Part shown: piece after piece, positions 43,683-55,365 of the stretch
How positions within the stretch are numbered: the first letter of the stretch is position 1
Layout: each line of letters starts with the position of its first letter
Notes under the pieces: model-generated
Database searches by the model: none
What the model was told of the DNA's origin: nothing
Seen by the model: only the letters and a program-made list of their open reading frames with translations
Position numbers and translations under genes: made by a program
Assembly (NCBI GenBank): GCA_037176725.1
Contig: JAZBRS010000029.1
Coordinates: 121,491,001 to 121,555,000, forward strand
DNA length: 64,000 nt
Origin: Posidonia oceanica
Taxonomy: Eukaryota > Streptophyta > Magnoliopsida > Alismatales > Posidoniaceae
Reading direction: 5' to 3'

Positions 43683-45011
43683 CTAACTGGTCCAGGCCTT
43701 CTTCGACCTCCTCGTGTCAGGAAACAGGGGTGCATTAGGTGGGATTTCGTTGATGGGCCAGAGCCCCTGTACTTCAGTCAAATACTCAGGAGTACATCCT
43801 GAGCCTTTTACAACTGCAATGTCAGATGATTGCACTCCATCGCGCAGGAGGTTGGCCAACCTCGTTGTAGCAGCAGTTGTGTTCAGTGGGTAGAGCCGGA
43901 GGAGGTCGAAAGCTATGCTACTGACAAAGGTACCCTGTTGGAAGCCAAATTGCCGCATCACCCGTATGGGGTGGTACTCAACGCCTCCTGTAAATCCTAG
44001 CAGCACAACTAGTCTCCTATCGCGGGCACTGAAGAAGACAGTGAAGAGTTCGGCTGTAGACAGGATGATGTGCCAAGTTACTGTATCATCCGTTAGTTTT
44101 TCCAGCCTTTCATACTCTTCGCAAACAGTCTTGATGGTCCTGGCATGGCCGCTGCTACAATATATCTCAAAAGCCATCCTCTGCGGGTGTAAGATGTACG
44201 CCCCCAAGTGTCCCGCTAGCCAAACCTATACTAAGGCCCCGCAACCATGAAAGTTACGACAGCGGTAAGAGATGCGATCCAGTCCGCGATATGTCTCCAC
44301 CAGAACTACTGGGGCTAGGTCAATCTACCGAGTCACCACAGCATGTGCAATCTCGATGACTTCGATCGCAACCGTCATCCGACCGTGGCTGAAGACAAGC
44401 TTGCCTAGGAAGCGAGTAACGAAACCCCGGAGCCACAGCTCATCCCCGAGCTCGGCGCGCTTCTTGGCGACTTCGTCAAAGTATGCTAGGCTGAGCATGG
44501 GCTCGGGCCCACTAGTGCAGATCAGCTTTTTCTAGCATTCCTCAGTTAGGAGCCCAGTTAGCAGCCGTAGGGCTGTAATATATCCTTCCTGCCTCATGAA
44601 TACGGTAGGCTCCATCAGCTTGGAGAAGCCGTAGATTCGGCACACTTCCTCCAACGTGGGGGTCAGCTCTACCTTGCCAAAGCGGAAGACGTGGTGTGCG
44701 GGTTTCCAGAATCTCACCGTAGCACACAGAAGATGCCGGCTCACCTCCACGTCGGTGGCCTTCAGAAGCTTGGACGGGAGGCCCCACAGGTGCAGCCTCT
44801 CACGGTCACCCTCGGTGAGTTGGCGAATCCATTCACGAAGAGTCCCGGAGCAATGAGTAGGGGTCACCAAAGTAGGGAAGCCCATTGCACAGAAGTAGAT
44901 GTGGGCAGCTGGTGCGAAGCCTTCAAGTACCTGAAGCCAAAGCTGTTCATCAATCCGAAATAAGAGCAGGCATACAATACTGGTTGTTAGAGAAGCAGAT
45001 GTGTATATCAA
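43683..45011 (-). pseudogene. Extra ORF of element B, plant-mobile-domain-like (best copy)
   Basis: Two long open stretches, 45011-44535 and 44207-43683, with a broken link between. Motifs: LTEGDRERLHLWGLPSKLL, SRHLLCATVRFWKPAHHVF, FGKVELTPTLEEVCRIYGF (near 44660), ELWLRGFVTRFLGKLVFSHG (near 44430), CRNFHGCGALVQVWLAGHL (near 44240), VEYHPIRVMRQFGFQQG (near 43960). The arrangement resembles plant mobile domain proteins, which occur both as host proteins (MAIN/MAIL1 type) and inside transposons. A TAG at about 44533 replaces the Gln of A. The start at 45011 may not be genuine, as similarity to A begins only near 44965. The position after integrase fits the extra ORFs known in Tat-group elements. 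Confidence 0.75.
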
Positions 45012-45059
45012 AGCAGATAAAGCAGTTCATATGCTACAATTAACAATCAGGCCATAGAA

Positions 45060-45300
45060 TTCAAGCACATTCAGTTATGTAAAGGGGACTTCGCCTGCAC
45101 AGGGTGAAGTCGCACAAAAGGCACTCTTGTCCTCATCCGTGTGGAGCGAGGGAGCAAGGGAAAGGGGGCCCCGTCCGTCCGGAGCGAAGTCACAAAAGGA
45201 AGGTACGCTTGTCCTTTTCCTGCACGGAGCAAGGGAGCAAGCGAAAAGAGACTTCGTCCGCTTAGAGCGAAGTCACACAGAGATTAGGGGCGATGCCTGA
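45060..45300. repeat. Small hairpin cluster of A-type words in element B
   Basis: A few stem-loops (gacttcgcc...ggtgaagtc; gacttcgtcc...gcgaagtc; cttgtcc...gagcaag) use the CTTCG/CGAAG and GCTTG/CAAGC words of the A array. Here they lie on the 5' side of the extra ORF, whereas in A they lie on its 3' side. Confidence 0.6.
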
Positions 45301-46614
45301 CTGCGCAGGCCCAACGGCCCGCAAGGAGTCCCGAGGTGCCAAGGTTGTCTTGCTACCTCCGAAATGATTGCCCTATCTCTAGTTAGTGATACACTCCCTG
45401 AGTTGCTGTACTGACTGTAATAGGTTGCTCTGAGGCTTGGAGGCGGTCAAGCTGCCTTAGCAGAAGTACTGTCCCAGTGCCGAGCTGAGCCTTACAGAGC
45501 GGGAGGAAGGAGGGCAAAAGAAATGATTTGATAATGGATAGATGCATGCATGATCTATACTAAACCTATTGCCCTCAGCATATGGAGGGCTTGATGCTTA
45601 CTGCAAAGGAAATGAGCAGTCTCTGATTCACCAGACTCTACTCAGATTCCTAACTATTGGTGGCACTCCAGGAAGGGAATTGGTGGTGCTTAGGTGGTGG
45701 TGTAGTGAGGACGGGCTCCATGCCAAACTCTCAAGGACCTACACCTACTCTTTTCTCTTTTCTTGTTTCTTTTGCTCCCACATAGGTGTGCAGATTTCCC
45801 CTATCCCTGGCTTGGAGGTAATGGACACCTGGTTCGGAGCTGGGGAGCTGCTCGCTAGAGAAGGGTGGCCAGGCCCAATGGGATTTGTGTATTTCCCAGG
45901 CGCAAATTTTAGTTCTTCCCTAAGGTAGGCAAAAAAGGGCGGGATCACGCTGCTTGCCTTTATTTCTGGGGCTGACTTTTGTCTGTGCTCTTTTTTTGTT
46001 TTGTTGCTTTTTTTTTGCTCTTTTTTTTTTCCTTTTTTTTTTCTTCTTTTCCCTTTTGGCTCGTAGGCTTCCGCTGTCCCTAACTTAGAGGTAATGGGTG
46101 CCTGGTTTTGAGATGGGGGGCTAGGCCTTGCAAGGCTTGCAGATCTCCAGGTGTGAAGTCTGGATCCTCTCCAAAGCAATTCGGAGGGACAGGGTTATGC
46201 TGCACACCTCTATCTCTAGGGCCGACTTCTGTCTTCGCCTTCTAGTCCCTTTTCTATTGTGCCCAGGCTAAGACATGTGTGTGTTGCTCACACTCTCTCA
46301 CACCCTAGGATTTTTCTCCCTCTGGAGGTGTAAGTCCTAGAGGGGGTTGGACATTTCGTCTGCCCTCACTAGATGGTGGCTCCCTCACTGGTCAGGACAT
46401 CTAAGTAGTGTCAGGTGAGGTAGAGGATACTCTTTCCAGAGCAGGGAAGCATCTCTGATTTTTGTCATCGGGCTATGATAGTGAATGCATATGCTGTATA
46501 CATCTCTCCTTCTCTCGTTTTTTTTTTCTGATAAAAATAAACATGACTAACATGCATGTGAGAGTAGATGCAAGAAGTGGGAGAGAGAGGACTCTACAAG
46601 ATAACCGTGGCGAG
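45301..46614 (-). other. Spacer between integrase and extra ORF, element B
   Basis: Non-coding. It contains runs of T (45980-46050), which on the coding strand are A runs, a partly duplicated segment (45745-45930 and 46060-46200 share ggtaatggxxxcctgg and gggagctgc-like words), and parts matching the corresponding spacer of A in the reverse direction. No credible gene is seen. Confidence 0.55.
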
Positions 46615-47780
46615 CTACTGGTAGTATTTCTTGAGGTAGCATGCATTGACCGGCTTTGATTGTTTAACCTAATCCATGTCCTCAAGGACTGCTGCACTAC
46701 CGGAGAAGACTCACTTGATCAGAAAGAGGCCACGCCAGTTGGGTGAATTTGCCTCGGTTGTTTGAGAGATGGATGGCTCGAAGGACCATATCCCCTGGAT
46801 GGAGGCTTCTGGGCCTAACCTTCTTCTAGTATGCTCTGGCCAAACTCCTTTGGTAACACTGAGCATGATGCATGGCCTATAGCCTATGCTCATCAATCAG
46901 GTTCAGCTGGATGCAGCGGTCTTCGACCCATTCTGCTTCTTCTAGCTCAGCTTCTCTTAGGATCCGCAGCGAGGGGATCTCTACTTCAATAGGCAGTATT
47001 GCCTCCATGCCGTACACCAGCTAGTACGGGGTTGCTCCTGTCCAGGTCCGGACTGATGTCCTGTATGCCTAGAGTGCGTACGGAAGCTTGTCATGCCAAT
47101 CCTTGTGAGTCTTTGCCATCTTTTTCAAGATCTTGACGAGATTTTTGTTGGCAGACTCTACTGCGCCGTTCATCTATGGCCAATAAGGCGAGGATCGGTG
47201 ATGTTGATGTTGAAACTCTACAGGTAGTCTTCGATCCTCTTGGCTATGAAGTTTGTGCCATTGTCATAGATGAGCGCGTGCAAGACCCCATACCGAGCTA
47301 TGATGTTGTTTCTGATAAACTTCTCTGTAGCCGCGGCAGTGACTGTCTTGTAGGAGGTTGCTTCCACCTACTTGGTAAAGTAGTCGATCGCTACCAGGAT
47401 GTAGCGATGACCATTGGAGGCTGCTGGATGTATGGCGCCGATGACATCGATCCCCTAGGTGGAGAAAGGCTATGGAGAAGACATGCTATGCAATTCCTGT
47501 GGGGAGCGTGTATGAAGTTCCCATGGATTTGGCAGCTATGGCACCTGCACACAAATTGGCAGCAGTCTACCTCTATGATTGACCAGAAGTAGTCTTAGAG
47601 CATAATCTTCTTGGCTAGCAACACACCGTTCATGTGAGGGCCGCAGGTCCCTGCATGGACTTGGAGCATCAGTGTGTTGGCCTCCTTATCTACGCAGCGT
47701 AGGAGCATCTAGTTGTAAGATCTTCTGTATAGATGTCCTACCCCTATCACATACTTTGACGCTAGACGCGCTAGAGTCTT
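46615..47780 (-). pseudogene. Integrase of element B
   Basis: On the minus strand the HHCC finger is intact (EANTLMLQVHAGTCGPHMNG near 47670, then CRCHSC near 47540). The core reads DVIGAIHP (near 47440), YFTKWVEATSYK, then IYDNGTNFIAKRIEDY (near 47240). The Glu segment near 47150 is reached through a shift and a TAG. The C-terminal end is CYLKKYYQ and a stop at 46615, matching A. Several stops (TAG) lie in the last third. The gene would insert cDNA; this copy is dead but supplies the finger missing in A. Confidence 0.83.
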
Positions 47781-48479
47781 TCTATCTGCTGCTGAGGTGT
47801 ATGGTGGGATGCTGCCAGATTCCACAAAGGCCTTGATGTCATGGTACCATGGAGGTTTCTCTGCTGGATCCGCTTCCTTGATGTTCATGTAGTGTGCGGG
47901 CTATTCCACACGAGAGACTGATACATCCACTGCACGGCCTTCGGGTATTGTGAGCCAAGATGCTAAGGTTGCCAGAGCATCTGCATATGCGTTCTTGGCT
48001 CTGTTCATATATGTGAAGCGGATACTTTCAAATACTTCCATTAGCTTCAGCAGGCATTCATGGTAAGGTACCAGCTTAGGGTCCTTGATCTTCTAGTCGC
48101 CGTTGACCTAGAAGATGACCAACATCGTATCTCTGTGTACATGCAGCTTACGCACATCATGCTCGAGTGTGACTTGCAGTCCTAGAATGCAGGCTTCATA
48201 CTCTGCCTCATTATTGGTGCAAGGGAATGTCATCTTCCTTGCAAATGGGATCAGTTCTCCCTGTGGCATTGCTAAAATAGTGTCGATGCCTCTGCCTCTT
48301 CTATTAACTGCGCCATCGAAGTACAGATGCCACTGTAACTCATCTTCAGGATGCTTCTGCTTTGAATCCTCCATGGCGAATAGAATGTCCTCATCGGGGA
48401 ACTGTGTTTGCAGTGGCTGGTACTCAGGTAGTAGGAAGTCAGCCAGATGATCTGCCATGGCTTGGCCCTTCATTGACTT
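47781..48479 (-). pseudogene. Second RNase H of element B
   Basis: The open stretch 48473-48108 contains MKGQAMADHLADFLLPEY, LYFDGAVNRRGRGIDTIL (near 48330), NNEAEYEACILGLQVTLEHD (near 48215) and LHVHRDTMLVIF. In the last motif the usual HGDT is HRDT, but the Asp is kept. The segment with NAYADALATLASWL follows near 47980. It is an archaeal-type RNase H typical of Tat elements. A stop (TAG near 48480) separates it from the preceding pol segment where A has a continuous frame. Confidence 0.82.
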
Positions 48480-50002
48480 CTATTTGATGAAGGTAATGTC
48501 ATACTGAGACAATAATACCTGCCACTTGACGCATCGGCCTACCATGGCCGACTTCTGAAAGAGGAACTTGATGGGGTCATGCCGACATAAGAGCTGGACC
48601 GGGTGCGCCATCATGTAATGCCTTAGCTTCTGCGCGGCCCAGACTAGAGATAGGCAGGTCTTCTCTATGGTGCTATACCTGGCTTCGCAATCAGTGAACT
48701 TCTTCCTCAGGTAATAGATGGCACGCTCCTTTCTATCGGTTTCATCATGTTGGCCCAAGACGGCGCCCATGGAATGCTGTGTGGTAGAAAGGTAGAGAAT
48801 CAGAGGTCTCCCTGGCACGGGTGAAACCAGGACATGAGGCTTGATCAGAAGCTGCTTGATCTTGTAAAATGCAGCTTGGCTCTCATCGCTCCAGTTGATC
48901 TGTGCATTCCTCCTTAGGAGCTTGAAAATCGGTTCACAGATAGGCGTGAGCTGCGCAATGAACTGGCTAATATATTGCAGACGCCCCAGCAGGCCTCTGA
49001 CTTCCTTTTCAATCTTAGAGGGTGGCATGTCCACGATGGCTTTGGCCTTGCTCGGGTCCACTTCAATTCCCCTCTAGCTGACAATGTAGCCTAATAGCTT
49101 GCCGGATGATACCTCGAATACACATTTGTTGGGGTTGAGGCGAAGCTTGTACTTCCTTAGGCTATCAAAGAGCTCTTGAGGCAGGTGAGGTGATCCTCAG
49201 GCTCTCTAGACTTGGCAATAATGTCGTTCACGTAGACCTTGACTTCTTGGTGCATGAGGTCGTGGAACAATGCTGTCATCGCCCTCTGATATGTTGCTCC
49301 GGCATTCATAAGCCCAAACAGCATGACCTAATAGCAGAAGACTCCCCAGGGGGTGATAAATGAGGTCTTCTCCATGTCTTCTTCTGCCATTCTAATCTGG
49401 TTGTAGCCAGAAAAGCCATCCATAAAGGAGAGCATCTTATATCCTACAGTGTTGTCCACCAAGACGTCGATGTGCAGTAGAGGGAAGTCGTCCTTAGGAC
49501 TAGCTTCGTTCAGATCCCTATAATCAATGCACATGCAGACCCGACCGTCCTTCTTGGGAACTGGCACAACATTCGCGAGCCATTCCAGATAGAGGACGAC
49601 CTTGAACCAATGCTGTGCTGCTTCATGATTTCCTCTTTGATTTTGAGCAATCACTGCAGTCGCCACTTCCGGAGCTTCTGCTTTACCGGCCTCGCATCTG
49701 GATCCAGAGGCAGGTTGTGCACCATAATCTCAACAATAAGGCCGACCATAGCTCCAAGCGAAGACATCTGCATATTCTATAAGGAATGTAATGAACTCTA
49801 CTCTAGCCTGGGGCGACAGTTGGGCGCTGATGCGGACCTCTTTGATATCTTCAGCTGTGCCAATGTTGACTACCTCTGTCTCTTCTTTGACATGGAGGTT
49901 AGGCCCTTCTGGGTCGTCATCATAAGGTTGAAACTCAGGCGGTGGTTCATCATTCTCATTTACGCCTGTGTCATCCTCTTCCTCATATGCAATGAGTTCC
50001 AA
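48480..50002 (-). pseudogene. Reverse transcriptase and first RNase H of element B
   Basis: Minus strand: AQLSPQARVEFITFLIEYADVFAWSY (50002-49735), then VVPVPKKDGRVCMCIDYRDL and SFMDGFSGYNQIRMAEEDM (near 49420), FITPWGVFCY, and the palm box region near 49220. There the YVDD of A appears as VNDI (gtcgttcacg on the plus strand), so the catalytic pair is damaged. The RNase H and connection form an unbroken 193-codon stretch 49061-48480 (YLSTTQHSMGAVLGQHDE, IYYLRKKFTDCEARY). Frames change near 49700 and 49170. It is inactive. Confidence 0.85.
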
Positions 50003-51327
50003 AAGGATCTCCTCCTAAAATGTTGGGTCTGTGATATCGAAGGAGTGAATGTGTTCCGCCTCTTGATCCTGATGAAGCCTCAGGATGGTCACGCTCACTC
50101 GAGTATTTCTGTAAGCTCGATGGGTGACGCCTGCCTGAGTGGCCCTTGGTCCCGTTGACTGATCTAGCTACTCTATCTACTCTGTTTGCTCTGGCACCGC
50201 TGTCACTACTGGGACTGCCTGGACTACTAGGACTGCATGGACTACTGGGACTGTTGCTGTCTATTCTACTGTCTGCACTGTCCCCTCCTCCGCATTCTCA
50301 GATGTACTTGCGGGAAGTGTTGGGGGTGGACGACTGTCCTCTAGGCGACTAATCTGTGTACTGTCGCCATATGCGCTGCTCGTGCAGGGCATGCGCTGCA
50401 CGAACCATCTAGACCCGCCCTCTGGCTGCGAAGTGATCAACTCGTCTGGTCTAGTGGGTGTTGCCTCTGGTTCTTCTTCCAAGACCATGATTGAGGAATG
50501 GTCTTGTGGCGGGGAGGGATCTGTGGCCACGGCTTTCCCTTTCCTCAACGCCTGCTACTTGGCGGCGTCCTCAACTAGCGCCGTGAGTTGTACTTGGAAC
50601 AACAATTCCAAGTCTTCGAGTGCGTCATCCACCTGGGCTTCTGCAGTCACACCCTCCTCGTCATCTGAGGGTGTGTCGATGTAGTAGGCACAACGGCCTC
50701 TTCAGAGTCCTGCCCAGCGATTCCTTCGCCTACAGGGTCGGCTCTGGCTGCCAGACACACCACTGCCGAGGGCATCTGCTCTGTTGCTGGCTAGCTGGCT
50801 GGCTGATCTCCTGGCGCGGCCGATCGCGGAGTTGTGGCGATCAGAGATGCAAATAGGTTGGCAGTGCTGCGACTGGCTGTTGCGTCGACAGGGTCAATGT
50901 TATGGCTGGAAGGGAGGCAGAGGCGATCTTCCAGAGGTCCGACGGCTGGACGATTATGCTGGGGGACAAAGCGCCGGCACCTGTGAGTGATGGTAGTTGT
51001 CTCACTGTACCGACCGCAAGGGTCCACCACAAGGTTGGATCTGCTAAAGCTGACAACTGTATGGTTGATGGAGTCGCCTGCTTTGCTTGTGGTGTTGCTG
51101 ATGAGACGGGCCGAGTCCCGCTGTCACCTGATTCGACTGACTGCACTGCTGGAGATGGTAACCTCTGTACTAGTGTGGTTGCGGCTGCGAGTGGACAAGT
51201 GGCTAGTGCCTGAAGATGTGCTCCTGACTCTGGAGCTGTTGATGTGGCTGTCATAGGCACTAATGAAGCTACAGAAGGGGGAAAAACTATCATCCCTAAC
51301 ACAGAATTTGCTGAATCTACTACTACA
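50003..51327 (-). pseudogene. Variable protease-reverse transcriptase linker of element B
   Basis: Discontinuous open frames rich in Ala, Ser, Thr and Pro. The segment IMVLEEEPEATPTRPDEL and SRWFVQRMP (50480-50370) matches A at 21185-21290. The rest has no recognised domain. The Ala/Ser repeat of A is replaced by a short ggactactgggactg repeat (about 50205-50262). Confidence 0.5.
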
Positions 51328-52470
51328 TCAGTAGAGGGAAGGGCCAGACAAACTAACCGGGAGGTTGCAGGGTTGATCTGGGCTTTCTCGTTGGACTGGG
51401 CTAGGATAACCATGCCGGATTGCTCCTCTTCTAAATAGTAGTCTTCTATGTAGACCCACTCCTCTATCGGCAGTGGGGGGCTTTGGCACGGTACTGGCTG
51501 GGCTCGTGTTCAGGTCAAGAACACCTACACTGACAAAGTTAGTAAGGCCCTGAGGTATCACGAGCTTTCGATTCTTCAAATGCAGGCGCTCACCATCGTG
51601 GGGCTGCCATTCGTACCCCAGACCTTCAAAATCTCTTCTCTCCTCAACTGCAACTGGCTCGGCGATCCCTTGGCCGTGTCGCCCAAGTGGTGTTTCCTTC
51701 GCATAGCCCCATCTGCGGCAAATGTTCTCGACCATCCGGGAGGGGTTGCAATGAACGGCCAAAGAGCTGACGCGTTCAAGAATAGGGATAAAGTTGACCG
51801 GCTCAAACCGGTTAACCCGGAACATGACATTTGAGGGCTTAGGGTCAAATTGGACAGTCTGCTGGGAGACAAAAGAGATCGCCTCGACCCGCTCCTTATC
51901 AAATTTTTCCGTCATTACAACGACAACGTCGTCGCCCCAACAGAACTTGACTATGCGATGGAGGGTCAAAGGGATCACTTGATGCTTGTGGAGCCAAGGG
52001 CGCCCAAGCAAGAGATTAAAAGAGGGCTCTAAGTCGACGATATAGAATTCTACATCGAATACGACTGGGCCAATAGAAAGAGGAATAACCAGGATCCCCA
52101 AGGAATCATGGTGTGTATTGTCAAAAGAGGTCATTCCCTTCACGGCTGACGTGATATCCTCGGCTTTGAATCCGAGCTTCAATGCTGTACGCAGGGGACA
52201 GACGTTAAGGCCTGACCCGTTGTCAACCAGTGAGAGGGGAATGTGGAAACTTTTGAATTGCACCGTGATAAACAAAGGTTGATTGTGGTTAGTCCCCGTT
52301 GGAGGCAGTTCATCGCTCAAGAAAGAGATGACCTGCGGCTCCACGATCATACCCACCATATTCTCCAAAGTTGCAGGCTCGATGGTTTGGGACACATGGG
52401 CGACCTGGAACACACAGAGAAAAGCCTCTCGGTATTCGTGGGATGAATGTATTAGGTCCCAAATAGAGAT
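51328..52470 (-). pseudogene. Protease region of element B (361-codon open stretch)
   Basis: The longest clean coding stretch of either Tat-like element. After MFQVAHVSQTIEPATLENM comes LSLVDNGSGLNVCPLR (near 52230), the aspartic-protease active site, then TSFDNTHHDSLGILVIPL and LLLGRPWLHKHQVIPLTLH (near 51985). The protease matures the polyprotein. The stretch continues through a conserved basic segment (MVENICRRWGYAKETPLG) into a low-complexity tail. It may be truncated upstream, since the helical lead seen in A before the protease is separated by a stop at about 52453. Confidence 0.83.
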
Positions 52471-53590
52471 GTCAGCCTTGACTACTTTCAGCTGACCGTA
52501 ATGTTAGCTGAAGGCTGGTCTTTTTTGGAGGTGGAGGTAGTGGCTCTGGTAGAGGGTTCTGCAGAGGCGGGATCAGGGGATTAGCCTGTTGGTGGTTGGC
52601 TTGATGGCACAAGTGGGCCTGCTGGTGGTGGTTGGCCCGCTGGTGGAGTAGGTTCTGGGGGGTTAGGCCTGGCTACTGGGGCTACAGGTCTGTAAACCCT
52701 CTCCGACCGCATGACGTCCGCACACATTTCTGCAGCGTAGTCGTATGGAACGTGGTGGGTATCCCTAGTCAGGTTGACTACCAAGGGAGCACAAGCTGCG
52801 AGCTCAAGAGGGGCCGCTGGGGTATTTGCTGGTTGGCGGGGAGGTAAGGGATGTTGTTGGGGAGACTGTGTTGGCTCTGGTTGGGGCCTGGCCTGCAAGC
52901 AAATAGGGGGTTGAGCCTCTAGTTGTATGGTGGGCCTCGCGGTTGTATGGTGGGCCTCGCGGCAGCACGCTCTGGCTTGGCGTCCAGTCGGATCATGTGA
53001 ATCCCCGACTCAGAATCGGCAAGTGCCGCATGATAGAGAGCAGAAGGGAAAGGCTCGGAAATGTCCTGAATAAGATCAGAAGGATCCACTACAGACGTAG
53101 CGAACCCAGAGGGGAAAAGAGAATGTACACCTGAGGTCCCTGCGCCTCCTGGGCCAGAATGCTCTGGTAAAGGCTAGTGGACAATGCTTGGATTGGGGGG
53201 AGCTATCCCTAATGCAGGGGATGATGCGGATAGAGGGGTGGATGTAGATGCTGTCCCCTGTGTGTTGATACTAATGACTTTTCGGTCAATCAAGTCCTAC
53301 ACTGCGCCTCGCAGAGTGAAGCAACTATTCGTCGAGTGCCCGACAACTCGATGAAAGTCGCAGAACTGATCCGTCCTACACCACCCCAGAAGAGGGTTGG
53401 GTGGTGGGCGGACCTTGGGGAGCGTGAGGAGCGACGCAACCTTGGGGAAGATGGCACTTAGCGGCTCCACTAACTGAGTGAAGCGACGCTGATGGTTGGG
53501 CCGTCTCTGCCCTTGGTGACATCCTTACCGGACCAGTGCAGCTGAGTAGACCGATCGGGCGGTGGTGATGATCTATGGTGTGTGTGGTGC
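52471..53590 (-). pseudogene. Gag-protease linker of element B with complete FC-FH-GH-C motif
   Basis: Pro/Gln-rich polyprotein segment. Near 53380-53270 it reads FCDFHRVVGHSTNSCFTLRGAV and DLIDRK, so all four possible zinc ligands (C, H, H, C) are present, unlike in A. The stretch 52898-52581 is open and proline-rich. A duplicated 17-base stretch (tatggtgggcctcgcgg) lies near 52927-52962. Stops break the rest. Confidence 0.62.
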
Positions 53591-55365
53591 ACTAGGTGTG
53601 AGTGCATAAATTAACTGACTCGGGCCAGGCGGAGCTACCATGTGAACGGGAGCGACAAGCGAGTCGACGTACGCCATGGTAGTCCGTGGAGGATCCCTCC
53701 TCTTGGGGTTGTTGTTGCTGCCGCCGTTGTTGTTGTTGGTGCCACTGCTGCTGCTGCCATGGCCCCTGCTGGAGGAGGTGGCCTACTTGGCAAAGACGGA
53801 GAGGGCCAGGAAGTTGCCGTTCCAAAGGGAGCTCTCCACGCGAGTGCCAACCTGAATCAGTGATGCAAAGTTAGTGACAGACTAGAGGACAAGCAAAGCC
53901 CTAGTAGATGGCTGCGCGCCTCGAATCACAATATTGATAGATTCCTAGTCAGAGGGTTTATCGTGGACTTGTGCAGCAAGGGCGCGCCAACGGCCGACGT
54001 ACTCTCCAAACGGCTCGCTGGTTCTCTGCTTAACAGCGACAAGATCCTCGCGCTTAGGGACCAAGTCGAGGTTGAAGGAGTACTGCTCCAGGAACGCCTT
54101 GCTAAGGTCATTCCAGGTCTTGATGGTGGCCATATCAAGTGATGTAAACCACTTGAGGGCCGGGCCAATAAGACTTTTCTGAAACAGGCAGATCAACAAC
54201 CTATCATCAGCCTGAAGCTGAGCAAGGTCTCCACAATACGCCTTCATATGAGTGATGGGGTAGCCCCTACCATTGTATTTTTCAAATGCTGGGATACAGA
54301 ATTTCGGTAGGAGCACCACCTTTGGAAAATAGCAGAGGGGCAGAATTGGTAGAAGTGGAGGTCCGTGCCCTGCACTTGACGAAGTGCCTTCTCCAGAACG
54401 GCGAACCTGTCGTCGTTGGACTCTAGATTTGCTGCCGAAGGTGATGGGGCAGCGGGGGCAAGGACCACATACGCCGATTGAGTCACACCGAGGTGCTCCT
54501 TCGGATCCACCATCGCGTCGCTTGGTGGCGCGACGTGATGGCCGATCTATCTATGCAAAGGTGCAGTGGGTGCAGTGGGTGGTGCATTGTATGCAGGGGA
54601 AGGAACATGCTGATGCACAGGGTAAGGGTAAGCATGATGCTGTGCAGTGAGTTGTGGAGATTGTGGGAGCAGCAGTTGCTGCCATGGCATGGTGCCAGGC
54701 AGCAGGCCAGAGAGGTACTGTGCCCTAACCAACCCGAGGGACTGGCCACCATGTGGTGGAGGTGCATGCAGGGCAGTGAATGGTGTGTATGCAGAGGGCA
54801 GAGGCTGCGCCCCTATCACCGGAGCAGAGAGCAGCTGAGGTGATGGCCGAGGCAGTAGTGCAGCAGGGAAAGCCTGGAGAGCAGGAGTAAGGTGCAGGGG
54901 AACCTCAGGTGCAGAGGGAGCTGAAGAGGGGTGAGCAGACAGAGCCATGCCCTAGAATATCTGAGCAAGCTCCATCAAGCGCTGGTACTACGCCTCAGGG
55001 GCCCCGTCAGTGGGGATGCTGAAGTGCAATACCGGCGGGGAACCAGATCCAAGAGGAGGGGACACAGACTGTCCAAGAGGATGGGATCCTATGGCAGGAG
55101 TCGCCGCAGCAGCAAGGGTGCCAAAAGGGACATGGCCCTAAGAGAGTGGAGATAGTGGTGCCTCCAGGGCACGGGTGGCGGTCACCAAGATAGACTTGGT
55201 GACCGGGTTTGGAGGCTGCTACTACCCCACAAGGTAAAGGGGAGGCAGCTGTACCTAGAGGGGAGGCACAGGTACAGCAGAAGTCAAAGAGACTGTCGAA
55301 GGGGCCGAAGCGGAAATCCCCTCCGTGACAACAGTAAGCAGGGGCTCAATGGTGCGCTGGGCTAT
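53591..55365 (-). pseudogene. Gag of element B
   Basis: Homologous to the gag of A. The codon aligned with the ATG of A is ATA (55365-55363), so the start is lost. The gag domain lies in the open stretch 54319-53945: THMKAYCGDLAQLQADDRLL, QKSLIGPALKWFTSLDMA, TWNDLSKAFLEQYSF, FGEYVGRWRALAAQV. The C-terminal part (53840-53595) carries a Gly/Asn-rich repeat encoded by AACAACAAC-like triplets. The N-terminal half is Pro/Ala/Gln-rich (54948-54547 open). It has no zinc knuckle. It would form the particle. Confidence 0.83.
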
